DNA of 64,000 nt, from contig JBJXDX010000126.1 in assembly GCA_046154585.1 (NCBI GenBank), forward strand, positions 14,018 to 78,017. Reading direction: 5' to 3'. The stretch's first letter is position 1. The number at the start of each line of letters is the position of its first letter. Under the pieces are notes generated by a model. The model worked only from the letters and a program-made list of their open reading frames with translations. It was not told where the DNA came from and searched no databases. The translations under genes were made by a program, and so were the position numbers. Shown here piece after piece: positions 7,708 to 15,493 of the stretch. This DNA comes from CADEFX01 sp046154585 (GTDB lineage Bacteria > Pseudomonadota > Alphaproteobacteria > Rhizobiales > Hyphomicrobiaceae).

Positions 7708-8250
7708 ATGAAAACACTTCTGCTTACGACGAGTGCGGTCGCACTCGTCGCCACGATGACATTGGCAATCGCTCAGACACCTGCGGGAGAGCAAGGCCAA
7801 TCGACGAGCGCGCAGGCGATCCAATCCAAAATCATTGAGGGCACGAGTCCGGTCCAACTTGCGCAGCTAGAAAAAGGCGGCGCTGGCCGCAGCGCGGAGC
7901 CCCAACAAGCGCCCTCCCAGAAGAGCGACCGAGGTGGTCGGGCGAACCGGGCTGGCCCCACAGTGCGGGAGGGCCGTTCAGGCAGCGACGGCGCAACGAC
8001 GCGTCGGCGTTCGGGAGGCGATGGCGTCACCGTCCGCCGCCGAGGTGACCAAGCTGGCGGATCCACTCGTACATATCGGCGGGCAGACCGTGGCAATCGC
8101 AGAGGTGTCCGTTTTTACTGGGGTCCGGGAGCCGAGTTCTGGTTCTATGATGGCTACTATCATGGCGACTGTGCTTGGCTGAGGCGCAAGGCGCGCGCCA
8201 CGGGAAGCCGGTACTGGTGGAGCCGCTACCGCCAATGCCGCGCGCTCTAG
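7708..8250 (+). CDS. Secreted Gly/Arg-rich protein
   Basis: A 180-residue exported protein of unknown function. It has a signal peptide (MKTLLLTTSAVALVATMTLAIAQ) and a low-complexity middle of about 75 residues rich in Gly, Arg, Ser and Asp (TVREGRSGSDGATTRRRSGG). A compact aromatic C-terminal motif follows, about residues 133-180, with FYWGPGAEFWFYDGYY, then DCAWLRRKARATGSRYWW and RYRQC. The two Cys of that motif may pair. Proteins with this aromatic/Cys tail occur widely in Bradyrhizobium-like genomes without an assigned role. A perfect EcfG-like promoter lies upstream. Confidence 0.7.
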   Translation: MKTLLLTTSAVALVATMTLAIAQTPAGEQGQSTSAQAIQSKIIEGTSPVQLAQLEKGGAGRSAEPQQAPSQKSDRGGRANRAGPTVREGRSGSDGATTRRRSGGDGVTVRRRGDQAGGSTRTYRRADRGNRRGVRFYWGPGAEFWFYDGYYHGDCAWLRRKARATGSRYWWSRYRQCRAL

Positions 8251-8460
8251 CGCTCGTCACCAACAAACCTCCGGCCCGAAATCCAGCAGGACCTTAGGGC
8301 AGGGCGATCAGTGAGCGGCGCTTATCTTTTGGCGTCGCTCTCGTCGTCTCGCCACGGTGGCCGCGCGAAGGCAAGCCAAGACAATAGGCTATTTGCGACC
8401 AGCCCGTGAGAGACTGGCGGTACGAAGACGTACCGAAATCTTTAGACCAGGGAGGAATAG

Positions 8461-8697
8461 TTGGGCGACGGTGTTCTCTGGGGGCGCCTGATCCTGGTCA
8501 TCGCTGACGATCCCGCCGTGGCGTTGGATTTGGAAACTGCATTCCGGCGCGCCGTGCTCGAACGCCGCTTACCCTTCCTGATCTATGAAACTCAACTCCA
8601 GAAACGATCCCCTCCGCCGAGGGAAGCGTCGAGCGAAGACGTGGTCGGAGCGCTTGCATTCCTGCTTCGACCCGGCGGACCCGGCTTCGGGAGTTGA
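8461..8697 (+). CDS. Degenerate, shortened response-regulator receiver
   Basis: A 78-residue protein starting at TTG 8461 behind GGGAGG. Its beginning (LILVIADDPAVALDLETAF) matches the acidic start of a receiver domain. Its next segment (RRAVLERRLPFLIYETQL) matches the later beta-4 region seen downstream as RLAERGMPFLLQTTD. The part holding the phosphorylated Asp is missing, as if about 45 residues were deleted in frame. The conserved Lys is not evident. It lies immediately before, and probably is cotranscribed with, an intact single-domain receiver. It may be a decayed paralogue or a phosphorylation-independent partner. Confidence 0.5.
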   Translation: MGDGVLWGRLILVIADDPAVALDLETAFRRAVLERRLPFLIYETQLQKRSPPPREASSEDVVGALAFLLRPGGPGFGS

Positions 8698-8699
8698 TC

Positions 8700-9044
8700 A
8701 TGGTGCTCAAGGGAAGCCGCGTCCTGGTCGTCGAGGACGATCCCTTTATCGCCCTTGATGTCGCCGCTAACCTGGAAAGTGAGGGCGCGACGGTCGTCGG
8801 TCCTGCGTATGATCTCGCTGCCGCGCTCGCGGAGGATGCCGGTCTCAGTGCCGCAGTTCTGGACCTTCGCCTGGAACCCGAAGATACGCTGCCCGTAGCC
8901 GCACGGCTGGCAGAGCGCGGCATGCCCTTCCTGCTCCAGACCACCGATCCGCGCGCCGTGCTGGACGCCCGCCCCGATGCGCTGGTTCTGTCCAAGCCGT
9001 TTCCCGCCGAAACGCTGGTCCTTACCCTCGAAACGCTGCTATAG
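8700..9044 (+). CDS. Single-domain response regulator
   Basis: A 115-residue stand-alone receiver. The start (RVLVVEDDPFIALDVAANLE) supplies the acidic pocket, AVLDLRLEPED supplies the phospho-acceptor Asp, and LSKPFPAETL supplies the conserved Lys. The E/D-rich start and the GPAYDLAAAL segment resemble the receivers paired with HWE and HisKA_2 kinases. The ATG at 8700 lies two bases after the previous stop. The GAF/HisKA_2 kinase gene follows 34 bases later, so that kinase is its likely partner. With no output domain, it probably acts as a phosphate shuttle or sink. Confidence 0.8.
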   Translation: MVLKGSRVLVVEDDPFIALDVAANLESEGATVVGPAYDLAAALAEDAGLSAAVLDLRLEPEDTLPVAARLAERGMPFLLQTTDPRAVLDARPDALVLSKPFPAETLVLTLETLL

Positions 9045-9078
9045 GCTCGCTGAGAAATCCTGCTCCGGGACCAAACGT

Positions 9079-10284
9079 ATGGCGTCGCCCGACAAGCCCG
9101 TGGTGGAGCAACCCCCGCGTGGTGATGGTCTGCCCGAGGTCAATCAACGCGCTCTCAACCTCCGCATTCGCCAGCAGGAGATTCTGGCCGAACTTGGCGT
9201 TGCTGCATTGAAGGGAACGCCCTTCCCTGAACTGCTGGACAAGACTGTCCGCGCCGTAGCTGAAGGGCTCGAAGCCGAACTGTGCAAGGCGCTAGAATAC
9301 ATCCCGGCCGAGAATCGGCTGCTGATGCGCGCGGGGGTCGGTTGGGATGCTGGCTTGGTAGGCACTGCCACCATAGGTGCGGACCTTGCGTCGCCCTCAG
9401 GCTACGCTCTACGCACGGGCAAGCCGGTGATCTCGAACCATCTCGACAGTGAAGAGCGCTTCCGCACGCCTGAGCTGCTGGCCGCGCACAGCGTCCGCCG
9501 CGCAATCAACGTCATTCTGCAAGGCGACGGCGCACCCTATGGAATCCTGGAAGTGGATAGCCGCTCCGAAGGCGAGTTCACGGAGCACGACATCGCCTTC
9601 CTTCAGGGTGCCGCAAACCTGCTCGGCATGGCCATCGAGCGTCAGCGCCAAGAGCGCGGTTGGAAAGCGGCCGTGGAGCATCAACAAGTTCTGATAAAAG
9701 AAATAAACCATCGTGTGAAAAACAGCCTGCAACTGGTCGCTAGCATGCTGGCCTTGCAGGCAAGCGAAGATGACCCGGCGCTCCGCCAGCGCCTACAAGA
9801 AGCGTCGAGCCGGATCGCCGCGATAGCGCGCGCCCATGACCGGCTGTATCGCAGCACGCAAGTCGAGAAAATTGAACTGGGCGAATATCTCGCGCTGGTT
9901 TGCGGCGATCTCACAGAGGCCACGCCGAACTGCGATATCTCCTGCGACGCGCCCGATAAACTGTTTATGGGCACCGACCGGGCCATCCGCGTCGCGCTGC
10001 TCGTTACCGAGCTTGTCACCAACGCCGCAAAACACGCTTACCCCGATGGCAAGCACGGACGCATTCGGGTTGGCGTTACGCGAGGCAACGGCGAGATCGC
10101 CTGCATTACCGTGCGCGACGAAGGCGTAGGGCTACCGCCCGCATTCGACCTAGAAAGCCGAGGCCGTGGCCTGGGCATGCGTCTCGCCAAGGCGCTGGCG
10201 CAGCAGAGTGAGGCGAAGATCGCCGCCAAGCGCCTTGCCGAGGGAACCGAGTTCGTGATCGAGCTGGCGCTTGTCGGGACGTGA
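9079..10284 (+). CDS. GAF domain HisKA_2 sensor histidine kinase
   Basis: A 401-residue soluble sensor kinase. A GAF domain spans about residues 35-190 (FPELLDKTVRAVAEGLEAEL ... PYGILEVDSR). The dimerisation/phosphoacceptor helix follows, with His211 in LIKEINHRVKNSLQLV, the HisKA_2 signature. The ATPase domain carries LVTELVTNAAKHAYP as N box and RDEGVGLPP, then GRGLGMRLAKALAQQ as G boxes. The ATG at 9079 begins just before the domain; earlier in-frame codons overlap the receiver gene. There are no membrane segments. In alphaproteobacteria such kinases commonly feed the PhyR-EcfG stress pathway, which would fit the EcfG-like promoters nearby; that link is inference. Confidence 0.85.
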   Translation: MASPDKPVVEQPPRGDGLPEVNQRALNLRIRQQEILAELGVAALKGTPFPELLDKTVRAVAEGLEAELCKALEYIPAENRLLMRAGVGWDAGLVGTATIGADLASPSGYALRTGKPVISNHLDSEERFRTPELLAAHSVRRAINVILQGDGAPYGILEVDSRSEGEFTEHDIAFLQGAANLLGMAIERQRQERGWKAAVEHQQVLIKEINHRVKNSLQLVASMLALQASEDDPALRQRLQEASSRIAAIARAHDRLYRSTQVEKIELGEYLALVCGDLTEATPNCDISCDAPDKLFMGTDRAIRVALLVTELVTNAAKHAYPDGKHGRIRVGVTRGNGEIACITVRDEGVGLPPAFDLESRGRGLGMRLAKALAQQSEAKIAAKRLAEGTEFVIELALVGT

Positions 10285-10312
10285 GATGTCGAACCGGCTC
10301 AAAGCGGCTGGG

Positions 10313-10414
10313 TTACCTCGACCTGATGCCGCAAACCATTTTCAACATTGGTGCAAAGAGCACGTAGATCACTAGCGCCGTAACTATCATCGCGACCGTC
10401 AACAGTATGTTCAT
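10313..10414 (-). CDS. Possible 33-residue single-helix membrane peptide
   Basis: A 34-codon frame with ATG at 10414 and TAA at 10313-10315. Its product begins MNILLTVAMIVTALVIYVLF, a strong single membrane helix, followed by a short basic tail. The only upstream purine run is AGGGACC, so translation is uncertain. It lies in the 840-base gap between the HisKA_2 kinase and the TonB receptor. Confidence 0.3.
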   Translation of the reverse strand: MNILLTVAMIVTALVIYVLFAPMLKMVCGIRSR

Positions 10415-10658
10415 AGCACTGGTCCCTGCGGCCCGCGTGTGAGCGGCTATCCATCAAGGCCGGCCATCGGCTAATGGCAACGTTCTACGAAGCGCGGCGA
10501 CAGCACCCACGCTTACACCGCTAAGGCGAGCAGCTTCGCGAACACTCGCGCCTCGCTGTAGCGCTTCGATAGCTACCGTTTTCGCCGCGTGTTCGAACCT
10601 CCCGACAGCTGAGTCGCCCAACGCGGCCGACCGATGCTTGTCCAGGAGGCGCTAGGCC

Positions 10659-10778
10659 ATGCTGTCTATTGTCAATTCGATTGCTCCGCTCATCCTCTTT
10701 ATTCTGGCAGGCGTGACCGGTGGCCGAACCGGCCTCCTGCCCGAGGCCATGCGCAAGGGTTTGTCCGATTTCTGCTAG
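10659..10778 (+). pseudogene. N-terminal remnant of an AEC-family permease
   Basis: Behind a good ribosome binding site (AGGAGGC) an ATG at 10659 opens 39 codons. The product contains MLSIVNSIAPLILFILAG and then RTGLLPEAMRKGLSDF. This is the characteristic start of auxin efflux carrier (AEC) transporters, with the first membrane helix and the RxGLLP motif. A TAG at 10776-10778 ends the frame and no continuation is visible downstream. The rest of the permease appears lost, perhaps through the rearrangement that left the partial tRNA nearby. Confidence 0.55.
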
Positions 10779-11068
10779 CGAGGTCGTGATTCAGCTACAC
10801 CCATCTGAAGCGTGGAGTCGATTATTGCTTTGCGGCCTACTGCCGACCTGTCGAAACCACGGAAAAGATTCGAACCCACGACCCCAGATGTTGCCTTCAG
10901 CAATTGCACATCAAGTCTCGGTCAAATCGGGTGCCCGATTTGAACCTATCACGGGACAAGCTTGCGGAAGATTTGCGGAACTTCGTACTGCTCAGTTGGA
11001 CGAGGTTCGGCAGAGCTTGCAACGGGCATCCTGCTAACCTGTTGATACTAAGTTATTCTCTTCCCAGA

Positions 11069-11120
11069 CCGCGGATTTTGATTCCGCCATGCGGAGGTTC
11101 GAACCCTCCCGCCCCAGCCA
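11069..11120 (+). other. 3' fragment of tRNA-Gln(UUG), likely integration (att) scar
   Basis: The fragment shows an anticodon arm GCGGA-TTTTGAT-TCCGC (anticodon TTG), a variable stretch, and a T arm GGAGG-TTCGAAC-CCTCC. The acceptor strand CGCCCCA, discriminator G and encoded CCA follow. The expected 5' half (acceptor TGGGGCG and D arm) is absent: upstream bases read TTATTCTCTTCCCAGACC. A 3' tRNA half without its 5' half is the usual distal attachment site of a tRNA-integrated element. The end lies only three bases from the convergent TonB receptor stop codon. Confidence 0.75.
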
Positions 11121-11123
11121 GAT

Positions 11124-13322
11124 TCAATTGAGCTTGATGCTGCCGAACAGCCGGACATTCGCGCCGGGGAGAAGCACGTCTTCGCGGCGTTTGAACGAGG
11201 AGTGGTTCAGCACGACGTCGTCAGCCAGATTTTCGCCCTTGATGCCGATCGTCATCTCGGATGCCCAGCTCGGCCCCTGCTCCAGTTTCGTCGTGTAGCT
11301 GAGCTGTGCGGAGACGAGCGTGTAGCCCGGTGTGTCGATCTCATTGACGCCGATCTCGTCCTGTTTGAAGGCATGCAGGACACCGGCACGCGCCAACCAG
11401 TTTGCATCGCGATAGTAAAGACCACCACCCAGCCGGTGCGGCGGGATGCGCGGCACATTCTCGCCGCCGGCAAACTGCGCCCGCACGAAGTCGTATTGTG
11501 TGTCGACGCCCAGTACGCCGCGCCAGATCGGTAGAATATCGTATTGGGCGGCGAGCTCGGCGCCATAGAATGTGGCATCGCGCTGCTGGTAGAGGACCTG
11601 CGCCAGATCGTTGCCCGGGTTGCCGTCACCGCACGTCGCAAGTGTCTCGGCGCAATCAACGCCCGTCAGCTGCTTGTAGATGAAGCCGTTGAACTTCGAG
11701 TAATAGACCGAAGCATCGAACCTGAACTGCCCCTGGGCGCGCTTGAAGCCCAGCTCGATGGTGCTGGCCGCCTCCTTCTCAAGAAGTGGATTGCCGATCT
11801 CGAATGTGCCGGTCGCTTCGTGGACCCCTTTGGAGAAGAGTTCCGCGGCGTCCGGAGCCCGCTCGACATACTGTCCGTTCAGGCGCGCCACGACGCCAAG
11901 CGGCAATTCGTACAGGGCGCCGAGGCTGGCGCTGAAGGGTGCGAAGGATCGCTCGCCGGCGAAAGCCACGGGGTTGTTGGGGTCGGAAAACTCGAGAAGG
12001 CCCTGGCCGTTCACATTGCTCTGCTCGATCCGGGCTGCAGCCTGAAGGCGCAGCTGGCGGGTCAGTTGGAGTTCTTCGAAGACGAAAGCGGCGCTGGTGT
12101 TGGTTGTCGCGGGCGACAGGAGCGCATCGATCGGCTCGTCGACAGCGATACCTGCAACCTTGCGATGGCCCCATTGCGCGCCAACGGCGCCGCGCAGCTC
12201 GCCAAGGCCTGTCCTGACCGGCAGATGCTGAATCTCGAGCCGACCCTCCTGCTCCTTGTTGGTGAAGCGCGTGCCGACAATGTCGTGGCCGTCCGCTTGC
12301 TCGAAGATCACCTCGTTGTGCGCATAGTCCGATGCACCGAACCAGTAGCGGATGGCCTCGATGCCGTAGTCCCGCACGCGCCATTCGCCCTTGGACATGA
12401 CCTTGTCCTGCGTCATGTCAATGCGCGGGCGGGCTTCCAGCGCTTCCTCGCCGGGAATGCCGTAGAGACTGGAGAAGCGGCTGAAGGCAATGCCGGCAAA
12501 ACCGCTTTGCCAGACGTAGGATGTTCCGACGGAGAAGCCCTCGCTGTCGACAAACGTGTTGGCCTGCTTGCCGTGCGGGGTGTCGTAGTCGTCCGTTTGT
12601 CTCTTGAAGCCGTCGGCGTGCACGACGAAGCCGGCTGCCGAGCCGGCTGTGACCTTGAACGCTCCGTCGCGCCCCTCGTCGACCGACTGGAGACCGCCTC
12701 TTACTTCGCTTGAAAACCCGCGCGACGGCACAAAGGTTGGGATGCGTTCGTTCTCGACCGCAACGACGCCGCCGATGGCCTGGCTGCCGTAGCGCAAGGT
12801 CGCCGGGCCGCGCACAACCTCTACGCGATCCGCGGCAAACGGATCGATGGGGAACGCGTGGTCTTCCGACAGTGCCGACACGTCGTGGCTGCCGATGCCG
12901 TTTTCTTGGATGCGCACGCGGAAATTGTCGAGGCCGCGGATGATCGGCCGGTTGGCGCCGGCGGCGAAGGTCGATCCGCTGATGCCGGGCTTTGACTGCA
13001 GCGTATCGGTGATGGTGGCGCCGCGCGTCGCTTCCAACTCCTGCGCCGTGGTGACCGTGACCGGAACGAACGCGTCTTCGGACACGATGAGCGCGCCAGG
13101 AAGAACGGGATCGATGCTCAGATCGGCGGTTTGGTCCTGAGCGGTATCCGCGGCCGGCGTACTTGGCTGCGTGCGGGGCGCAGGGCGCCGTTTCACGACC
13201 GGACTCGGGGCCGTAACGACGATGCCCGGAAGCGGAGTTTGGGCCCGCAGCGTCGTCGCGTGGCCCACAAGACCGACCGCAGCCATTCCAGCGACGGCTA
13301 CCCCTCGCGTCATCATTTTCAT
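11124..13322 (-). CDS. znuD: TonB-dependent outer membrane receptor, ZnuD-like
   Basis: A 732-residue outer-membrane beta-barrel receptor, probably for zinc. From the ATG at 13322 it has a signal peptide (MKMMTRGVAVAGMAAVGLVGHATTLRAQ). That start is chosen because GAGGG lies suitably upstream and a Zur-like operator lies at 13339-13355; longer in-frame starts would place the operator inside the gene. The plug domain shows LQSKPGISGSTFAAGANRP, then IIRGLDNFRVRIQENGIGSHD and ADRVEVVRGPATLRYGSQAIGGVV, the block typical of ZnuD. The barrel ends with ANVRLFGSIKLN. A role in other metals or metallophores cannot be excluded. Confidence 0.8.
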   Translation of the reverse strand: MKMMTRGVAVAGMAAVGLVGHATTLRAQTPLPGIVVTAPSPVVKRRPAPRTQPSTPAADTAQDQTADLSIDPVLPGALIVSEDAFVPVTVTTAQELEATRGATITDTLQSKPGISGSTFAAGANRPIIRGLDNFRVRIQENGIGSHDVSALSEDHAFPIDPFAADRVEVVRGPATLRYGSQAIGGVVAVENERIPTFVPSRGFSSEVRGGLQSVDEGRDGAFKVTAGSAAGFVVHADGFKRQTDDYDTPHGKQANTFVDSEGFSVGTSYVWQSGFAGIAFSRFSSLYGIPGEEALEARPRIDMTQDKVMSKGEWRVRDYGIEAIRYWFGASDYAHNEVIFEQADGHDIVGTRFTNKEQEGRLEIQHLPVRTGLGELRGAVGAQWGHRKVAGIAVDEPIDALLSPATTNTSAAFVFEELQLTRQLRLQAAARIEQSNVNGQGLLEFSDPNNPVAFAGERSFAPFSASLGALYELPLGVVARLNGQYVERAPDAAELFSKGVHEATGTFEIGNPLLEKEAASTIELGFKRAQGQFRFDASVYYSKFNGFIYKQLTGVDCAETLATCGDGNPGNDLAQVLYQQRDATFYGAELAAQYDILPIWRGVLGVDTQYDFVRAQFAGGENVPRIPPHRLGGGLYYRDANWLARAGVLHAFKQDEIGVNEIDTPGYTLVSAQLSYTTKLEQGPSWASEMTIGIKGENLADDVVLNHSSFKRREDVLLPGANVRLFGSIKLN

Positions 13323-13338
13323 CAGCCACGCCCTCAAT

Positions 13339-13355
13339 ATGTTACGATGTAACAT
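13339..13355 (-). promoter_or_regulatory. Zur-like operator
   Basis: ATGTTAC-GAT-GTAACAT is a perfect inverted repeat with 7-base arms, 16 bases upstream of the chosen receptor start. It resembles the Zur box pattern (ATGTTATAWTATAACAT). Zinc-dependent repression is therefore likely but inferred. Confidence 0.6.
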
Positions 13356-13430
13356 GTCATGCACTATACGATGCCGCAAGCGGCGGGCGGGTCTTTCCGG
13401 TCAATTCGTCTGAAGGTGATGCGCGATTGC

Positions 13431-13497
13431 GCCACTCGCACGGGGCCACTCGCACGGGGCCACTCGCACGGGCCACTCGCACGGGCCACTCGCACGG
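13431..13497. repeat. Five tandem copies of GCCACTCGCACGG(G)
   Basis: Two 14-base units (13431-13458) are followed by three 13-base units (13459-13497), all perfect apart from the final G. They lie between two divergent genes' outer ends, upstream of the TonB receptor and downstream of the HWE kinase gene. There are no spacers, so this is not a CRISPR array. It is probably a variable-number repeat. Confidence 0.9.
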
Positions 13498-13594
13498 GCA
13501 GGTGCGCATCCGGCGTCGGCCGGCTATGTCCGTGCCGTGTCCGGTCGCCCCGCACTCTCATCTGGTGAAGTAGAGCAGGATTCGCGTTCCTGCC

Positions 13595-15493
13595 CTAGGC
13601 GCGGTCTTGCTGGGTGAACAGATGCAGGACGATGCGGCGCACGTCCTCCAGGGCGTATGGCTTTCGCAGCCGTGGGACCGCATGCAAATGCTCGGGCAAC
13701 ATAGAGGAATCGGAATATCCGGTGGCGAACGCGAAGGGAATTTGCCGGGCCAGGAGCTGATCGGCGATGGTGGCGCTCGTATCACCGCCCAGCCTGATGT
13801 CTACCAGCGCTGCATCCAGGCCTTCACTCTGTGCGAGCTTCAGCCCTTGAGCGAGACTCGACGCGGGGCCGATAACTTCGTGCCCCTCTCCCTCCAGGTC
13901 GGTCTGCAGTTGCAGCGCCACAAATGGCTCGTCCTCGACGACGAGGATGCGCCGCCGTTCCGTCTGCTCGGTGTCAGGCGCAACCGCCCCGTGCTGGGAG
14001 TACATGGCGGCGGACGCGGAAGGATTGGTGGCTTCCGTGTCACCGACAAATGGTCCTTCGATAGTGCATACCAATCCGTCGCGATGGAACGCACTGTCGA
14101 TCGTGGCCCCAAGCTCTGCGGCAACGGACTTCAGAACCGTCAATCCGAAACCGGAACGTGCGGGCTCACTCACTTCGGGGCCGCCGGTCTCACGCCAGAC
14201 GAGCCGGAGATGGGACTGCGGGTCGGCAGGAATCTCGCGCCACGACAACGTGACCTTGCCCGATGAGGTCGACAATGCGCCGTACTTGACAGCGTTGGTT
14301 GCAAGCTCATGCACGACGAGAGCAATAGACTGCGCCGCCTTGGGCGTGATCTGCACACACCGACCTTCGACAGCAATGTTGCCCGTCACCTCCGAGCGGA
14401 AGGGGTTGAGCAGGAGCGTCACCAGCTCTCGCAGCTCGGCGCCATTCCACGACCGCTGGCGAATGAGGCCGTGCGCCTTGGAGATGGCCTGGATGCGGCC
14501 GTCGAGTGCCGCCACGAATGCTTCGACCGAGGCCGCGCGCCGGCTGGACAGACGCGCCATGGCGCTGACATTGGCCAGCATGTTCTTCACGCGATGATCA
14601 AGCTCGGCCATCAGGAGCTGCTGGCGCTGCTCGGTGAGCTTGCGTTCGGTGATGTCGAGAATTGTTCCGGTGACACGCGCGACTCTGCCGGCGGGATCGC
14701 CCGTGGCCGCGAACGAACGGCCGCGGTCAAGAAGCCAGCGCGTGCCGTGCCTTGGATGCTGCACGCGGAATTCGAGCTCGTGGGATTCCGCGGGACGCGC
14801 GCTCATGGCATCGCGCACGGCGTCGCGGTCGCCTGGATGCACGATGGCAAGGAAGCTCTCCAGCTCCAGGTCGCCTTCCGCATCCGAACCCAGGAGGTCC
14901 CTCAGGCGAGGCGAGCAGTGCATGTGATGGCTCGTGGCGTTCAGGTCGTAGGTGCCGAACCCGGCCGCCTCGCTGGCGAGGCGAAGACGCTGCTCGCTCT
15001 CGTGCAACCGTGCGGCTGACGCCTCGAGCTCGGAGGTGCGGTCGGCCACCCGTTGCTCCAGTTCGAGATTGAGCCGCTCGAGCTGGCGCGTCTTGCGATG
15101 CAGGTCGGCGAAGACACGAACCTTGGCGCGCAGGATCTCGGGAACGATCGGCACCGACACATAGTCGACGGCGCCGGTCGCGTAGCCGCGCACCAGATCA
15201 GGCTCGGTCATCAGGATCGCGGATACGAAGATGATGGCGGTATTCTCGAAGCGGGGATGCTCGCGGAGCATGGTCGCAAGCTGGAACCCATCGAGCTCCG
15301 GCATGCACACGTCCATAAGGATGACCGCCACATCGAGCTTGAGCAGCCGCTCGAAGGCCTCCCGGGCCGAGTTCGCCGCGATGAGATTCTCGCCCAGCTC
15401 TTCCAGGATGGCCTGATAGCTCAGCAGCTTGGCGGGCTGGTCGTCGACCAGCAGGATATTGACCTTTTCGTGCGCTCTCATCGCTCCGTCCAT
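13595..15493 (-). CDS. REC-PAS-HWE kinase-REC hybrid signalling protein
   Basis: A 632-residue soluble hybrid kinase. REC1 (about 10-130) has Asp61 in VILMDVCMPELDGF, but the usual Lys-Pro is VPI (DYVSVPI), so the conserved Lys is missing. A coiled coil (about 133-165) and a PAS domain (about 165-285, ending GTILDITERK) follow. The HWE dimerisation helix has His300 in ELDHRVKNMLANV, and the ATPase has VVHELATNAVKYGALS and LVWRETGGP, the WxE signature. REC2 (about 510-630) has ILVVEDEPFVAL, ALVDIRL and RKPYAL. The ATG directly abuts the stop of the upstream poly-HAMP kinase gene, so the two form an operon. REC1 probably receives the signal from that partner. Confidence 0.88.
   Translation of the reverse strand: MDGAMRAHEKVNILLVDDQPAKLLSYQAILEELGENLIAANSAREAFERLLKLDVAVILMDVCMPELDGFQLATMLREHPRFENTAIIFVSAILMTEPDLVRGYATGAVDYVSVPIVPEILRAKVRVFADLHRKTRQLERLNLELEQRVADRTSELEASAARLHESEQRLRLASEAAGFGTYDLNATSHHMHCSPRLRDLLGSDAEGDLELESFLAIVHPGDRDAVRDAMSARPAESHELEFRVQHPRHGTRWLLDRGRSFAATGDPAGRVARVTGTILDITERKLTEQRQQLLMAELDHRVKNMLANVSAMARLSSRRAASVEAFVAALDGRIQAISKAHGLIRQRSWNGAELRELVTLLLNPFRSEVTGNIAVEGRCVQITPKAAQSIALVVHELATNAVKYGALSTSSGKVTLSWREIPADPQSHLRLVWRETGGPEVSEPARSGFGLTVLKSVAAELGATIDSAFHRDGLVCTIEGPFVGDTEATNPSASAAMYSQHGAVAPDTEQTERRRILVVEDEPFVALQLQTDLEGEGHEVIGPASSLAQGLKLAQSEGLDAALVDIRLGGDTSATIADQLLARQIPFAFATGYSDSSMLPEHLHAVPRLRKPYALEDVRRIVLHLFTQQDRA

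Noticed and set aside
10866..10885. GATTCGAACCCACGAC string resembling a tRNA T arm
   Set aside because: No acceptor, anticodon or D arm can be built around it on either strand, so it is not called a tRNA.
13431..13497. Possible CRISPR array
   Set aside because: Units are directly adjacent with no spacers and only 13-14 bases long.
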